From NCBI GenBank assembly GCA_900473745.1, contig UCMW01000002.1, forward strand, positions 63,265 to 127,264: DNA of 64,000 bases, written 5' to 3'. Position 1 is the stretch's first letter. Each line of letters opens with the position of its first letter. Under the pieces are notes generated by a model. That model saw only the letters and a program-made list of their open reading frames with translations, ran no database searches and was not told the origin of the DNA. Below are positions 18,623-28,494 of this stretch, piece after piece. A program made the position numbers and the translations under genes. Origin of the DNA: Hyphomicrobiales bacterium (GTDB lineage Bacteria; Pseudomonadota; Alphaproteobacteria; Rhizobiales; Rhizobiaceae).

Positions 18623-21184
18623 ATGCTTTACGTATCCCGTTGGAAGACGTTGTTCATCTGGCTGACCGTCGCGGCCAGCGTCTACCTCGCATTGCCGAAT
18701 GTCTTCTCGGATGAGGAACTGGCGGGCATGCCATCCTGGTTCCCGCAGCAAAAAGTGACCCTCGGTCTCGACTTGCAGGGCGGCTCGCATATCATGCTGA
18801 AGCTCGAGCGTCAGGACATCGTCAAGGAACGGCTCGAAACGATCGTCGGCGACATCCGCACCCAGTTGCGTGATGCGGGGATTCGCTACACCGGCCTCTC
18901 GGGCGTCGGTCAGGAGATCCAGGTTCGCATCACTGATGCGGCCAAGGTGCCGGAAGCCGTGGAGGCACTTCGTCTCTTGACGGATCCCGTTAGCACGGGC
19001 GGCCTGACCGGCGGCACAATCACCGAAGTTGCACTCGAACAGGGTGCAGACGGTCTGATCCGACTGAGCCTCACAGATTCTGGTATCGACTACCGCGTAT
19101 CATCGGCTGTCAATCAGTCCATGGAAGTGGTGCGGCGTCGCGTCGATGAACTGGGCACGACAGAGCCGCTGATCCAGCGCCAGGGCGACGATCGCATCAT
19201 CGTTCAGGTTCCGGGTCTCACCGATCCGCAGCGCTTGAAGGCACTCCTCAACCAGACCGCAAGGCTCTCCTTCCACATGGTGGACACCACGATTCCCGTG
19301 GCCGAGGCGATCAACAATCGGCCGCCACCGCAGTCTGAAGTTCTCTATTCCACCGACGATCCCGCCGTCCCCTACCTGATCGAGCGTCGCGCGCTGATCT
19401 CGGGCGAAAATCTCGTCGATGCCCAGGCCGTGTTCGATCAGCGTACGAACGAACCGGTTGTGAGCTTCCGTTTCGACAGCCGCGGTGCCCAGCGATTCGC
19501 GCAGGCGACCCAGGAGAATGTCGGCAAGCCATTCGCAATCGTTCTCGACCAGCAGGTCATTTCGGCACCGGTCATTCGTGAACCCATTCTCGGCGGTTCC
19601 GGCCAGATCAGCGGCAATTTCTCCATCGACGGCGCAAACGACCTCGCCGTCCTGTTGCGCGCCGGCGCTCTGCCGGCAACCCTGACCGTCGTCGAAGAGC
19701 GCACCGTGGGTCCGGGCCTGGGCCAGGATTCGATCAACGCCGGCGTCACCGCGAGCGCCATCGGCGCCGTGTTCGTGGTGCTTTTCATGCTCGGCTTCTA
19801 TGGCTCCTTCGGCATCATGGCGAATATCGCTCTGGCGGCCAACGTCGCGATGATTCTGGCAGTTCTGACGATGCTTGGATCGACGCTCACTCTCCCAGGC
19901 ATCGCCGGTATTGTTCTGACCATGGGCATGGCCGTGGACTCGAACGTTCTGGTCTATGAACGCATCAGGGAAGAGGTGAAGGCCGGCAGGCCGATGCACC
20001 AGGCGATTGACACCGGTTTCCAGAAGGCGTTCGCGACCATCGTCGACGCCAACCTGACGACGCTGATTGCCGCCCTGGTACTGTTCTTCCTCGGGTCCGG
20101 TCCGGTTCGCGGTTTTGCCGTGACGCTCTCGGTCGGTATTGTGACCACCGTCTTCACCGCCTTCACCATGACCCAGTGGCTCATGGCCATGTGGTTTCGC
20201 TGGAAGCGTCCGAAGCACCTGCCGAAAGGCATTCGCACCGGCATCTTCGACGCGCAGAACATCCGCTTCATGGCTATCCGCCGTTATACCTTCGCGGCTG
20301 CCATCGTCCTCGTTGTCGCGTCCCTCGCAGGGTTCTTGACCTCGGGCCTTAACCTCGGCATCGACTTTAAGGGTGGTTCGATCATCGAGGTGAAGGCACG
20401 GGAAGGCGAGGCGGATCTCTCCGAGATCCGCGATCGACTGAGCCAGCTCAATCTCGGTGAGGTGCAGGCCCAAGGGTTCGGCGACCCGACTAGCGCGCTC
20501 ATTCGACTCCAGGCCCAAGACGGCGGTGAAAACGCCGAGCAGTCGGCTCTGGAAAAGGTTCGCGGAGAGCTGGAAGCAGAATACGAGTTCCGTCGAGTGG
20601 AAGTCGTGGGGCCATCCGTATCGAACGACCTGACACTCAATGCGAGCGTCGGTCTTGCAGTCTCTCTGCTGTTCATCCTCATCTACATCTGGTTCCGCTT
20701 CGAGTGGCAGTTCGCCGTGGGCTCGATCATCGCGACCCTCCACGACGTGATCCTCACCCTGGGGCTCTATCTTTTGCTGGGGCTCGAGTTCAACCTGACC
20801 AGTATTGCGGCGATCCTGACGATCATCGGCTACTCGCTGAACGACACCGTCGTGGTCTATGACCGTATTCGAGAAAACCTCAGGCGCTACAAGAAGATGC
20901 CACTGGACGTGCTGATCGACATCTCGATCAACCAGACGCTCTCGCGTACCGTGCTGACGGGCTCGACGACGCTGCTCGCGCTCTTGGCGCTCTACCTGTT
21001 CGGTGGAGAAGTCATAGCATCCTTCACGCTTGCGATGCTGTTCGGCGTCGTGATCGGCACCTTCTCCTCTATCTACATCGCCGGCCCGATCCTGATCGTG
21101 TTCAAGCTGCGCCCGGATGCCTTCCAGCGCGACGAGGCTGAAGGCAGCAAGGACGACAAGGCGGTCGCCAAGGCCGGGGCCTGA
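18623..21184 (+). CDS. secDF: Fused SecD-SecF protein-export membrane protein
   Basis: 853-residue proton-driven translocation motor combining SecD (about 1-530) and SecF (about 545-853) in one chain. SecD part: first helix near the N terminus, the conserved LGLDLQGGSHIML, P1 region, and helices with GIVLTMGMAVDSNVLVYERIREE. SecF part: DFKGGSIIEVKAR and the mirrored TIIGYSLNDTVVVYDRIREN. E. coli has separate genes; fusion is frequent in rhizobia and Bacillus. A four-base gap separates it from the next gene, implying one operon from yajC onward. Confidence 0.95.
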   Translation: MLYVSRWKTLFIWLTVAASVYLALPNVFSDEELAGMPSWFPQQKVTLGLDLQGGSHIMLKLERQDIVKERLETIVGDIRTQLRDAGIRYTGLSGVGQEIQVRITDAAKVPEAVEALRLLTDPVSTGGLTGGTITEVALEQGADGLIRLSLTDSGIDYRVSSAVNQSMEVVRRRVDELGTTEPLIQRQGDDRIIVQVPGLTDPQRLKALLNQTARLSFHMVDTTIPVAEAINNRPPPQSEVLYSTDDPAVPYLIERRALISGENLVDAQAVFDQRTNEPVVSFRFDSRGAQRFAQATQENVGKPFAIVLDQQVISAPVIREPILGGSGQISGNFSIDGANDLAVLLRAGALPATLTVVEERTVGPGLGQDSINAGVTASAIGAVFVVLFMLGFYGSFGIMANIALAANVAMILAVLTMLGSTLTLPGIAGIVLTMGMAVDSNVLVYERIREEVKAGRPMHQAIDTGFQKAFATIVDANLTTLIAALVLFFLGSGPVRGFAVTLSVGIVTTVFTAFTMTQWLMAMWFRWKRPKHLPKGIRTGIFDAQNIRFMAIRRYTFAAAIVLVVASLAGFLTSGLNLGIDFKGGSIIEVKAREGEADLSEIRDRLSQLNLGEVQAQGFGDPTSALIRLQAQDGGENAEQSALEKVRGELEAEYEFRRVEVVGPSVSNDLTLNASVGLAVSLLFILIYIWFRFEWQFAVGSIIATLHDVILTLGLYLLLGLEFNLTSIAAILTIIGYSLNDTVVVYDRIRENLRRYKKMPLDVLIDISINQTLSRTVLTGSTTLLALLALYLFGGEVIASFTLAMLFGVVIGTFSSIYIAGPILIVFKLRPDAFQRDEAEGSKDDKAVAKAGA

Positions 21185-21188
21185 GCCG

Positions 21189-21587
21189 ATGGTATTTGGC
21201 TTCGGAGACAAGGGCGTCACCATCCGTGACGCCCATTTTCCAGGGCGGCCCGGCGTCGACAGTTACGGCAATGGCGGTTTCCGCTTTGCCGACATGTCGC
21301 ATCGCGGCTCGCTTCTGCTCCTGCCTTCCGGTGTCTATGGCTGGGAGCAGACGGAGGAGGAGCCGCTGACGGTTGCGTCGCTCTCCCGCGTCTTCGCCGA
21401 AACCGGCATCGAGTTCCTGATCCTCGGGACCGGCCGTCAGCTACGTCTCGTTGATCCGGATCTTCGCGCGGCCCTGAAGGCCAAGGGCATCGCCACGGAC
21501 CCGATGGGAACTGGCGCTGCCATCCGTACGTATAACATCATGCTGGCCGAAGAACGTCCGGTCGCAGCCGCCCTCATTGCGGTCTGA
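21189..21587 (+). CDS. Mth938-like domain protein (NDUFAF3 homologue)
   Basis: 132-residue protein of the Mth938-like (DUF498) family. Recognisable features: GGFRFADMSHRGSLLLLPSG near residue 30, GIEFLILGTG in the middle and TGAAIRTYNIMLAEERPVAAALI at the C terminus. The human family member NDUFAF3 is a complex I assembly factor, and its alphaproteobacterial relatives are known to sit beside sec genes, as here (four bases after secDF). A role in NADH dehydrogenase or membrane protein biogenesis is inference from family and context. Confidence 0.88.
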   Translation: MVFGFGDKGVTIRDAHFPGRPGVDSYGNGGFRFADMSHRGSLLLLPSGVYGWEQTEEEPLTVASLSRVFAETGIEFLILGTGRQLRLVDPDLRAALKAKGIATDPMGTGAAIRTYNIMLAEERPVAAALIAV

Positions 21588-21610
21588 CCCCGTCCCCGAA
21601 AAGGTGCATC

Positions 21611-22465
21611 GTGAGCGAAATCCCGTCCGCCAATGAGGCTCTCTGCCTGCAGACGCTGCGCGAGACGGACCGGGACCGTTACCTCGCAGCCCTGCTGGCG
21701 CCTGCCGACCGGCGTGCCGCGATCGTCGCGCTCTACGCCTACAATGCCGAGCTCGCCCGTGTGCGCGACCTGGTTCACGAGCCCCTGCCGGGGGAGGTCC
21801 GTCTGCAATACTGGCGTGACCTGCTCGAAGGCTCCGCCCATGGCGAAACGGCGGCCAATCCGGTCGCGGCCGAACTTTTACGCGCCGTGCAGGCTTGGCG
21901 CTTGCCGGTCGCGCCTCTTATTGCCATGGCGGACGCCCGGATCTTCGACCTCTATGACGATCCCATGGAAAACACCGGCATGTTCGAGGGCTATGCCGGC
22001 GAAACGGCCGCTGCGCTGATCCAATTGACGAGCCTCGTTCTGGACGCCGACGCCGCCGAGAGCGCGGCCGACATCGTCGGTCATGCCGGCGTGGCGCTCG
22101 CTGTCGCCGGCGCTATTCTTCTCATGCCGATCCACAAGGCTCGGGGGCAGGTCTATCTTCCCACGCAGATCCTCGCCTCCGTCGGTCTGGATCGTGAGAC
22201 ATTTTTGGCTGCCGGCAAGGATGATCGCGTTGACGCAGCCATCCAGGCCTTTGCCGGTTTCGGCCTAGATCATCTGCGCAAGGCGCGTTCCGCCGGACGC
22301 CTGCCGAGGAGTCTCCTACCGGCCTTCCTGCCTGTCACCCTGGCCGAGCCGGTGCTGAAGCGAGCCGCGAAGTCGGGAGCCGTCTCTTTCACGGCAGATA
22401 TACGGCCGCCTCAATGGCGGCGCCAACTCGGCATGATGCGGTTGCTGCTCTCGGGGCGGCTCTGA
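21611..22465 (+). CDS. Squalene/phytoene synthase-family protein, probably NDUFAF6-like
   Basis: 284 residues with the squalene/phytoene synthase fold (SEANEALCLQTLRETDRDRYL... LRLQYWRDLLEG-type segments). The first aspartate-rich motif expected in active synthases (DDxxD) is replaced by ELARVRDLVHEP, and the second reads MADARIFDLYDDPM, so catalytic prenyl condensation is doubtful. The human relative NDUFAF6 is a complex I assembly factor with the same fold. Lying 23 bases after the NDUFAF3-like gene, it fits an assembly role better than carotenoid or hopanoid synthesis; no other terpenoid gene is near. Confidence 0.78.
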   Translation: MSEIPSANEALCLQTLRETDRDRYLAALLAPADRRAAIVALYAYNAELARVRDLVHEPLPGEVRLQYWRDLLEGSAHGETAANPVAAELLRAVQAWRLPVAPLIAMADARIFDLYDDPMENTGMFEGYAGETAAALIQLTSLVLDADAAESAADIVGHAGVALAVAGAILLMPIHKARGQVYLPTQILASVGLDRETFLAAGKDDRVDAAIQAFAGFGLDHLRKARSAGRLPRSLLPAFLPVTLAEPVLKRAAKSGAVSFTADIRPPQWRRQLGMMRLLLSGRL

Positions 22466-22556
22466 CACTTCCCGGGCCGCGACGCCACGTTCACGCAAGG
22501 CTCGTCTGCTAGCTGCCTTTGCGATAGAGTATTGGCGACGGAGGCGAGAGCGGATC

Positions 22557-23006
22557 ATGGTGACTTGGGGTATCGTCTTTGCGCTGATCGTGGCACTTGC
22601 CTACTTCTCCACGCGTATGGTGCGGCAGGAAGACGAGGGCTTTCAGGATGCCGGGCTCGCCATCCTCGAATTCGGCCGTGCCTTCCCCCAGGAAGCGATC
22701 CGCAGCCTGCATGCCACGGCGGACGGCAAAGCCGTTTTTGTGCGACTGCACGACAACAAGGCCGGCTTCATGCGCAGCATGCGCAACCACTTCGCCTGTC
22801 ATCTGATCGAACCGGGCACCGTCCGTGTGCAGCCGCTGTCAAGCGGCAAGGGATTTGCGGTCGAATTCCTCGATGCACCCTTCCACAACGGTGAATTCAC
22901 CTTCTTGAACGCTGCCGTGGTGGCGGAGGTCTCACTCTGGCTACTTGGCAACTATGTCGGTCACGCAGACCGGACGCCGGATGCGGCGTCCGGCACGACC
23001 GGCTGA
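22557..23006 (+). CDS. Hypothetical membrane-anchored protein
   Basis: 149 residues, not recognised. Uncleaved N-terminal helix VTWGIVFALIVALAYFSTRMV anchors a ~125-residue soluble part with mixed alpha/beta character, including FVRLHDNKAGFMRSMRNHFACHLI and FLNAAVVAEVSLWLLGNYVG. Single conserved-looking Cys in HFACHLI. It follows the NDUFAF6-like gene by 91 bases and ends 8 bases before convergent trmFO. Codon use matches neighbours, and no overlapping alternative is better, so I take it as a genuine gene of unknown function. Confidence 0.75.
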   Translation: MVTWGIVFALIVALAYFSTRMVRQEDEGFQDAGLAILEFGRAFPQEAIRSLHATADGKAVFVRLHDNKAGFMRSMRNHFACHLIEPGTVRVQPLSSGKGFAVEFLDAPFHNGEFTFLNAAVVAEVSLWLLGNYVGHADRTPDAASGTTG

Positions 23007-23014
23007 AGCTGCCG

Positions 23015-24424
23015 TCAGGCAGCGCCCAGCCAGGTCTTGCAGTGTTCGAGCGCGCGCGCCGCAATCAGCTGACGCTTCATGATCGTCTTGTCCTTGCCAC
23101 GGAAGCGCTTGATACCTTCAGGCTTGACGATCGACCCGGGCTCCAGCTCCGGAAACAGCCCGAAATTGATGTTCATCGGCTGGAAGGATCGCTTGCCCGG
23201 CTCCTCGTCGGAAACGATATGGCCGCCCGTGATGTGGTTCAGCAATGACCCCAGCGCTGTTGTCGCTGGTGGAATGCTGATCGTCTCGCCCTTGCGCTGG
23301 GCGGCGGCGAAACGTCCGGCGAGAAGGCCGATCGACGCGCTTTCCACATACCCCTCGCAGCCTGTGATCTGGCCGGCAAAGCGCAGGCCGGGACGGGCTC
23401 TCAACTGCAGGCTTCGATCGAGCAGGGTCGGGGAGTGGATATAGGTGTTGCGGTGCAAACCGCCGAGACGGGCAAACTCGGCGTTTTCGAGCCCCGGGAT
23501 CATCCGGAAGATCTCGGCTTGGGCGCCGTATCTCAGCTTCGTCTGGAAGCCGACCATGTTGTAGAGCGTGCCGAGCGCATTGTCCTGGCGCAGCTGCACG
23601 ACCGCATAGGGCTTTACAGTCGGATTATGCGCATTGGTGAGGCCCATCGGCTTCATCGGCCCGTGGCGCAGCGTCTCGCGACCGCGCTCGGCCATGACTT
23701 CGATCGGCAGGCAGCCGTCGAAATAGGGCGTGCCTTCCCATTCCTTGAAGCCGACGGCGTCGCCCTCGATCAGGGCATCGATGAAGGCATTGTACTGCGT
23801 TTCGTCGAGCGGGCAGTTGATATAGTCCTTGCCCGTGCCGCCAGGGCCGACCTTGTCGTAGCGCGACTGGAACCAGCAGATATCCATGTTGATGCTGTCG
23901 GTGTGCACGATCGGCGCGATGGCATCGAAGAAGGCGAGGGCATCCGTGCCGGTCTTTTCGCGGATGGCTTCGGCGAGTGCCGGCGAGGTCAGTGGTCCCG
24001 TCGCGATGATGGCGAGATCCCATTCCTCGGGCGGGAGACCGGTCACTTCCTCACGTGTTACGGTGATGAGCGGATGTTGCTGGATCGCGGCCGTCACGGC
24101 TTCGGAGAAACCGTCGCGGTCGACGGCGAGCGCGCCACCGGCTGGCACCTGGTGTTTGTCGGCGCAGGCCATGACCAGCGAACCGGCAAGCCGCATCTCG
24201 GCATGGATGACGCCGACGGCATTTGCAGTGGCGTCGTCAGAGCGGAAGGAATTGGAGCAGACCAGTTCGGCAAGGCCGTCGGTCTTGTGCGCATCCGTGC
24301 CGCGCACGCCGCGCATTTCATGCAGGATGACCGGGACACCGGCCTCTGCCGCCTGCCAGGCTGCCTCCGAGCCTGCAAGACCGCCGCCGATGATGTGAAT
24401 GGGGGAAAGGGTGCTGTTCGTCAT
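23015..24424 (-). CDS. trmFO: FADH2-oxidising methylenetetrahydrofolate-tRNA (uracil-54-C5) methyltransferase
   Basis: Folate/FAD-dependent enzyme that makes ribothymidine at position 54 in the tRNA T loop. 469 residues. FAD-binding [16 protein letters not shown] at the N terminus, the family stretch [23 protein letters not shown] with the catalytic-region Cys, and the C-terminal [13 protein letters not shown] 24424 has GGAG six bases upstream; ATG 24436 is weaker. Presence of trmFO instead of trmA is usual in alphaproteobacteria. Confidence 0.95.
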   Translation of the reverse strand: MTNSTLSPIHIIGGGLAGSEAAWQAAEAGVPVILHEMRGVRGTDAHKTDGLAELVCSNSFRSDDATANAVGVIHAEMRLAGSLVMACADKHQVPAGGALAVDRDGFSEAVTAAIQQHPLITVTREEVTGLPPEEWDLAIIATGPLTSPALAEAIREKTGTDALAFFDAIAPIVHTDSINMDICWFQSRYDKVGPGGTGKDYINCPLDETQYNAFIDALIEGDAVGFKEWEGTPYFDGCLPIEVMAERGRETLRHGPMKPMGLTNAHNPTVKPYAVVQLRQDNALGTLYNMVGFQTKLRYGAQAEIFRMIPGLENAEFARLGGLHRNTYIHSPTLLDRSLQLRARPGLRFAGQITGCEGYVESASIGLLAGRFAAAQRKGETISIPPATTALGSLLNHITGGHIVSDEEPGKRSFQPMNINFGLFPELEPGSIVKPEGIKRFRGKDKTIMKRQLIAARALEHCKTWLGAA

Positions 24425-24515
24425 GGGCGGCTCCATATCACGGCTGGTGGCGCAAGGTCCATCGGCTGCGGAGCGGCTGGCAAAGCCGGGCGATCACATT
24501 CCGGAAGCACGAATC

Positions 24516-24541
24516 AAAAACGGCACCAGACGGTGCCGTTT
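24516..24541 (-). terminator. Terminator of the DUF1127 gene
   Basis: Ten-pair stem AAACGGCACC / GGTGCCGTTT with a four-base loop; on the minus strand it is followed by TTTTTGATT, 26 bases after the DUF1127 stop codon. Confidence 0.8.
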
Positions 24542-24567
24542 GACAGGCTGCTGTACGCAGGATCCGA

Positions 24568-24711
24568 TTAACGGAAGGAGCGTGCAGCGATGTTGCGGAT
24601 TTCGTAGCGGGTTACGCCGATGTCGTTGAGGGTCTGAGAGGACAGGTTGCCCAGTTCAGCCATGGTACGACGGTAGCTCATCCAGTTCTTGGCAATGCGG
24701 ATCGGGTTCAT
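24568..24711 (-). CDS. Small DUF1127 protein
   Basis: 47-residue arginine-containing protein MNPIRIAKNWMSYRRTMAEL... with the DUF1127 signature YRRTMAELGNLSSQTLNDIGVTR-like segment; ends IAARSFR. Paralogues are numerous in Rhizobiaceae, where short DUF1127 proteins have been linked to phosphate and carbon metabolism and RNA turnover. ATG 24711 has GAGGAAACC upstream. It has its own promoter region (about 200 bases upstream) and its own terminator, so it is monocistronic. Longer in-frame starts upstream are not supported. Confidence 0.88.
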   Translation of the reverse strand: MNPIRIAKNWMSYRRTMAELGNLSSQTLNDIGVTRYEIRNIAARSFR

Positions 24712-24918
24712 GATGGTTTCCTCGGTGAACGTCTTGGCTGATCTTGCGGTTTCTCCCGCATCAGCGATTGACGTTCTTATACGCCCGTAAAACAAGATTG
24801 TGCAGTGCAAATAATGTGCGACTGCTATGCGTTTGTGCATGGGGTTGCCGCGTTATGCAGCAATGCCGATATGCTGGTTAAAAACGCGCCATGGGTTAAT
24901 GCCTGTTTACGAATAAAG

Positions 24919-24942
24919 AAAAGCCCGCAATTGCGGGCTTTT
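24919..24942. terminator. Terminator of tyrS
   Basis: Self-complementary AAAAGCCCGC / GCGGGCTTTT with AATT centre, 30 bases past the tyrS stop. T-runs on both strands, but only the minus strand has an upstream gene. Confidence 0.8.
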
Positions 24943-24971
24943 CGGGTGTTGTTAGTCTGTTTTTTTAGCAG

Positions 24972-26228
24972 TCAGACAGGCTTGATGAGAATGTGCTTCT
25001 TCTTGCCGAGCGAAAGCTTGATCACGCCGTCCGCCGTGACCTCTGCAGTGCCGACAGACATGCGCTCATCGGAAACGCCGGCGTCGTTGATCTTCACCGC
25101 GCCACCCTGCACATGACGGCGGGCTTCGCCGTTCGAGGCGGCGAGCCCCGCCTTGACGATCAGCCCGAGCAGGCCGATGCCAGCTTCGAATTCGCTGGCT
25201 GCAATCTCGACGGTCGGAAGGTTGGCCGAAACGGCACCTTCCTCAAAGGTCTTGCGCGCGGTTTCCGCTGCTTCCTCGGCGGCAGTGCGCCCATGCAGGA
25301 TCGCGGTGATCTCGGTGGCGAGGATCTTCTTCGCTTCGTTGATCTCCGAACCACCGAGGGAAGCGAGCCTCTTCACTTCGTCCAACGACATCGTCGTGTA
25401 GAGCTTAAGAAAGCGCTCGACATCGGCGTCTTCTGTGTTGCGCCAGTACTGCCAGAAGTCATAGGCGGACAGCATGTCTGCGTTGAGCCACACGGCGCCA
25501 TTGACCGACTTGCCCATCTTGGCGCCAGACGACGTCGTGAGCAGCGGTGAGGTCAGTGCATACAGCTGCGGCGTGCCCATGCGATGGCCGAGGTCGATGC
25601 CATTGATGATATTGCCCCACTGGTCCGAACCGCCCATCTGCAGCCGGCAGCCGTAACGCTGGTTGAGCTCGACGAAGTCATAGGCCTGGAGGATCATGTA
25701 GTTGAATTCCAGGAAGGACAGCGATTGTTCGCGATCGAGACGCGTCTTCACGCTGTCGAAGGAGAGCATGCGGTTGACCGAGAAATGCCGGCCGACATCG
25801 CGCAGGAATTCGAGGTAGTTTAATCCACGCAGCCATTCGGCATTGTTGATCATCATGGCGCCGCCCTTGGGGCCCTTGTCGTAATCGAGGTAGTTGGCGA
25901 AGCAGCGCTTGATCGAGGCAATGTTATCCTCGATCTTGTCGATCGTCATCAACTGCCGCGCTTCCTCTTTGAAAGAGGGGTCTCCGACCATGCCGGTGCC
26001 GCCGCCCATCAGCGAGATCGGCTGGTGGCCGGTCGCCTGGAACCAGTGCAGCATCATGATCTGGATGAGACCGCCGGCATGCAGCGACGGTGCGGTCGGA
26101 TCGAAGCCGATATAGGCCGTCACGCTTTCCTTAGCGAGCAGGTCGTCGAGGCCGGTTTCATCGGAGATCTGATGAATGAAGCCGCGCTCATGCATGGTGC
26201 GGAGGAAATCGGACTTGAACTTCGTCAT
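24972..26228 (-). CDS. tyrS: Tyrosyl-tRNA synthetase
   Basis: Class I synthetase charging tRNA-Tyr. 418 residues. HIGH-type motif in [23 protein letters not shown]-type loop [14 protein letters not shown], tyrosine-binding [26 protein letters not shown] split region, and a C-terminal S4 domain ([22 protein letters not shown]). ATG 26228 ([16 protein letters not shown]) matches family starts. Divergent from anmK, with which it shares a ~138-base promoter region. Confidence 0.95.
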   Translation of the reverse strand: MTKFKSDFLRTMHERGFIHQISDETGLDDLLAKESVTAYIGFDPTAPSLHAGGLIQIMMLHWFQATGHQPISLMGGGTGMVGDPSFKEEARQLMTIDKIEDNIASIKRCFANYLDYDKGPKGGAMMINNAEWLRGLNYLEFLRDVGRHFSVNRMLSFDSVKTRLDREQSLSFLEFNYMILQAYDFVELNQRYGCRLQMGGSDQWGNIINGIDLGHRMGTPQLYALTSPLLTTSSGAKMGKSVNGAVWLNADMLSAYDFWQYWRNTEDADVERFLKLYTTMSLDEVKRLASLGGSEINEAKKILATEITAILHGRTAAEEAAETARKTFEEGAVSANLPTVEIAASEFEAGIGLLGLIVKAGLAASNGEARRHVQGGAVKINDAGVSDERMSVGTAEVTADGVIKLSLGKKKHILIKPV

Positions 26229-26366
26229 GACGCTGTTGCTTTCGGTTTCTCTGGTCTTTCGGTGGCAATCTGCAAAATCCGCGCGGGCTTTAGCATTGTT
26301 TTTTGAATTGTGCACCCGTCTCGGTCATGAATGTCCGGCGCGAACGGGAGTCGAATCGGGTGGCAA

Positions 26367-27503
26367 ATGACGGAAATCAGGACGGCGATCGGGTTGATGA
26401 GCGGCACGTCGATGGATGGCATCGACGTGGCACTGTTGCGCAGCGATGGCGAGGCGGTGGTCGAGCGCGGTCCCTTTCTCTCGGTGACCTATGAACCGGC
26501 CTTTCGTGACCGGCTGAAGGAGGCGCTGGAAGTCGCGAAGGTGATCAAGCGACGCGACGAACGGCCGGGCGACCTCTCACCTATGGAGAGGGATCTGACC
26601 CTGCGTCATGCAGAGGCCGTGAACCTGTTTCTCCGCCGCGAAGGCCTTCGCCCGGAGGATATCGACGTCATCGGCTTTCACGGGCAGACGGTCCTACACC
26701 GGCCGGACGAGGCCCTGACCGTGCAACTCGGAGACGGGCCGCTCTTGGCAAAGGAGACCGGCATCGACGTCGTTTACGACATGCGTGCCAATGATATGGT
26801 GCATGGCGGGCAGGGTGCTCCTCTGGTGCCGATTTATCATCGGGCTCTGGCGTACCAGCTGTCGCCCGAGAACTGGCCAGCCTGCTTCGTCAACATCGGC
26901 GGCATTTCTAACCTGACCTTCCTCGACCGCGATGGCACGATCATCGGCTTCGACAGCGGGCCGGGAAATACGCTGATCGACCAATGGGTCGAGGCGCATG
27001 CCGGCATTCCCTATGACGACGGCGGGCGCATCGCCTCAGAGGGCATGGTCGTCATGACCCTGGCCGAGCGGTACCTCGACAATCCCTTCTTCACGGCCAA
27101 GACCCGGCGCTCACTGGACCGCAACGATTTCCGTCCGCCCGAAGGTCACGAGGCGGAGCTTTCGGATGGCGCCCGCACGCTCGCTTATGTCTCGGCGGCG
27201 GCGATCCTGAAATCCGCCGGACACTTGCCGGCTTTCCCGAAGACCTTCGTGATCTGCGGCGGCGGCAGGCTCAATCGCACGATCATGGGCGATCTCGTGG
27301 ATCTGGCCGGTGAGCAGGGAGCGGCGGTCTTGACGGCCGAACAGGCCGGGTTTGACGGCGACGCCATGGAAGCGGAGGCCTGGGCCTATCTCGCCGTGCG
27401 CTCAGCGAAAGGACTGCCGCTGACGTTTCCGGGAACGACGGGTGTCGGGCAGCTGGTAAGCGGCGGGGTGTTGGCGACAGCACCTCGCGATCCGAGCGCT
27501 TGA
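26367..27503 (+). CDS. anmK: Anhydro-N-acetylmuramic acid kinase
   Basis: Peptidoglycan-recycling kinase converting anhydroMurNAc to MurNAc-6-phosphate. 378 residues. Signature [16 protein letters not shown] at the N terminus, [21 protein letters not shown] and [13 protein letters not shown] are all present; the C-terminal half has [16 protein letters not shown] ATP-site residues (ICGGGRLN). ATG 26367 chosen ([13 protein letters not shown]). Works in the same pathway as nagZ at 6741. tyrS-anmK divergence is common in rhizobia. Confidence 0.95.
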   Translation: MTEIRTAIGLMSGTSMDGIDVALLRSDGEAVVERGPFLSVTYEPAFRDRLKEALEVAKVIKRRDERPGDLSPMERDLTLRHAEAVNLFLRREGLRPEDIDVIGFHGQTVLHRPDEALTVQLGDGPLLAKETGIDVVYDMRANDMVHGGQGAPLVPIYHRALAYQLSPENWPACFVNIGGISNLTFLDRDGTIIGFDSGPGNTLIDQWVEAHAGIPYDDGGRIASEGMVVMTLAERYLDNPFFTAKTRRSLDRNDFRPPEGHEAELSDGARTLAYVSAAAILKSAGHLPAFPKTFVICGGGRLNRTIMGDLVDLAGEQGAAVLTAEQAGFDGDAMEAEAWAYLAVRSAKGLPLTFPGTTGVGQLVSGGVLATAPRDPSA

Positions 27504-27506
27504 ACG

Positions 27507-28373
27507 TTACTTGACCGGTTCTGCAGTCAAGCCTTGCCGAGCGAAGGCCAACCCGTCCCGCAATCCCACCTCATAGGCATGCCGGATGCCGGCGGCATCA
27601 CCCACGGCGAACTTGCTCACTGGAATGTCCTCGCTCGGGCCGACCACGACGCGGTTCGGTGCGGCCGGGGGTATGCGACCGTAGCGGGTGGAAAGTAGCA
27701 GTGTCCGCCACCCCTTGTCCTCGACCTCGCGCAGCTTGATCAGCGGCGGATTGTCGACCAGACCGCCGTCGAGATAGGCGCGGCCCCTGACGCGACCGAC
27801 TGGCATGAAAGGTGGCACGGAAGACGTCGCCATCAGCGCATCGACGAGTTCTGCGGGGTAATCGACATTATGCGTCGAGACCCAGACGGGCCGCAGCCCC
27901 ATGCGGGCACCGGCCCTGGAATGGGTCCCGTCGGTCAGGAGCTTCTCGATTTGGTAGGCGCCGATCGAGCCGAGTGCACCGAGTGCGCCCGGCATCCAGT
28001 CGGGCAGGCCGGAGAGCTGGATCAGCATCGGCGGTGCGGCCTTCAAGGCTGCGAGCTCCGCGTCACCGAATTCGCTCGCGAGCAACTGCCGGAAGAGGGA
28101 TCCAACAACCAGCGGCGATTCCCGGCGTCGAAGCGCCCGCCAGTCGACACCGCGTTGGCCCTTTTCGGCAAAGGCGAACGCCGAGGCACGGACCCGGTCA
28201 CCGACGCCAGCGAGATGTATGGCGCCATGATAGGCGCCGGCCGAGACGGAGACGTAGAAACGGGGTGTGAGCGGTTGGTGTTCGCTGTAGGCCTTGAGGA
28301 AACCGCTCTGCCAGTAGCAGCGGTTCCCACCACCTGCGAGGCCGACGGCGTCAAATGTGAGGGCTGAGGTCAT
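27507..28373 (-). CDS. Patatin-like phospholipase family protein
   Basis: 288 residues. Oxyanion-type GLAGGGNRCYWQSGFL at the N terminus, nucleophile region YVSVSAGAYHG (SxSxG instead of the usual GxSxG) and the catalytic Asp motif LDGGLVDNPP near residue 195. These support a Ser-Asp dyad hydrolase acting on lipids. ATG 28373 has GGAGTG nine bases upstream; a GTG at 28385 is possible. Its stop lies three bases from the anmK stop (convergent). The altered elbow residue leaves enzymatic activity uncertain. Confidence 0.82.
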   Translation of the reverse strand: MTSALTFDAVGLAGGGNRCYWQSGFLKAYSEHQPLTPRFYVSVSAGAYHGAIHLAGVGDRVRASAFAFAEKGQRGVDWRALRRRESPLVVGSLFRQLLASEFGDAELAALKAAPPMLIQLSGLPDWMPGALGALGSIGAYQIEKLLTDGTHSRAGARMGLRPVWVSTHNVDYPAELVDALMATSSVPPFMPVGRVRGRAYLDGGLVDNPPLIKLREVEDKGWRTLLLSTRYGRIPPAAPNRVVVGPSEDIPVSKFAVGDAAGIRHAYEVGLRDGLAFARQGLTAEPVK

Positions 28374-28451
28374 GGTCGGCAACACTCCATGAACGCGGCA
28401 TACGGTACTTCATCAGACAAATTCTCTGAGCCCGCATGTCTTGAAAAGAAA

Positions 28452-28475
28452 ATGGCGCGGAATCATCCGCGCCAT
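28452..28475 (-). terminator. Terminator of the alpha/beta hydrolase gene
   Basis: Nine-pair stem ATGGCGCGG / CCGCGCCAT with AATCAT loop; the minus strand continues TTTCTTTTC. It lies 19 bases beyond the stop codon. Confidence 0.75.
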
Positions 28476-28494
28476 CTCGATAAGGTCCTTGAAC

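Noticed and set aside
19100-21223. 707-residue open frame antisense to secDF
   Set aside because: It is a mirror of the GC-rich secDF coding strand; composition (Arg/His/Asp-rich) has no protein family features, and secDF is certain.
21611-22465. Hopanoid or carotenoid synthase
   Set aside because: The first aspartate-rich motif is not conserved and no other terpenoid gene is nearby; an NDUFAF6-like role fits better.
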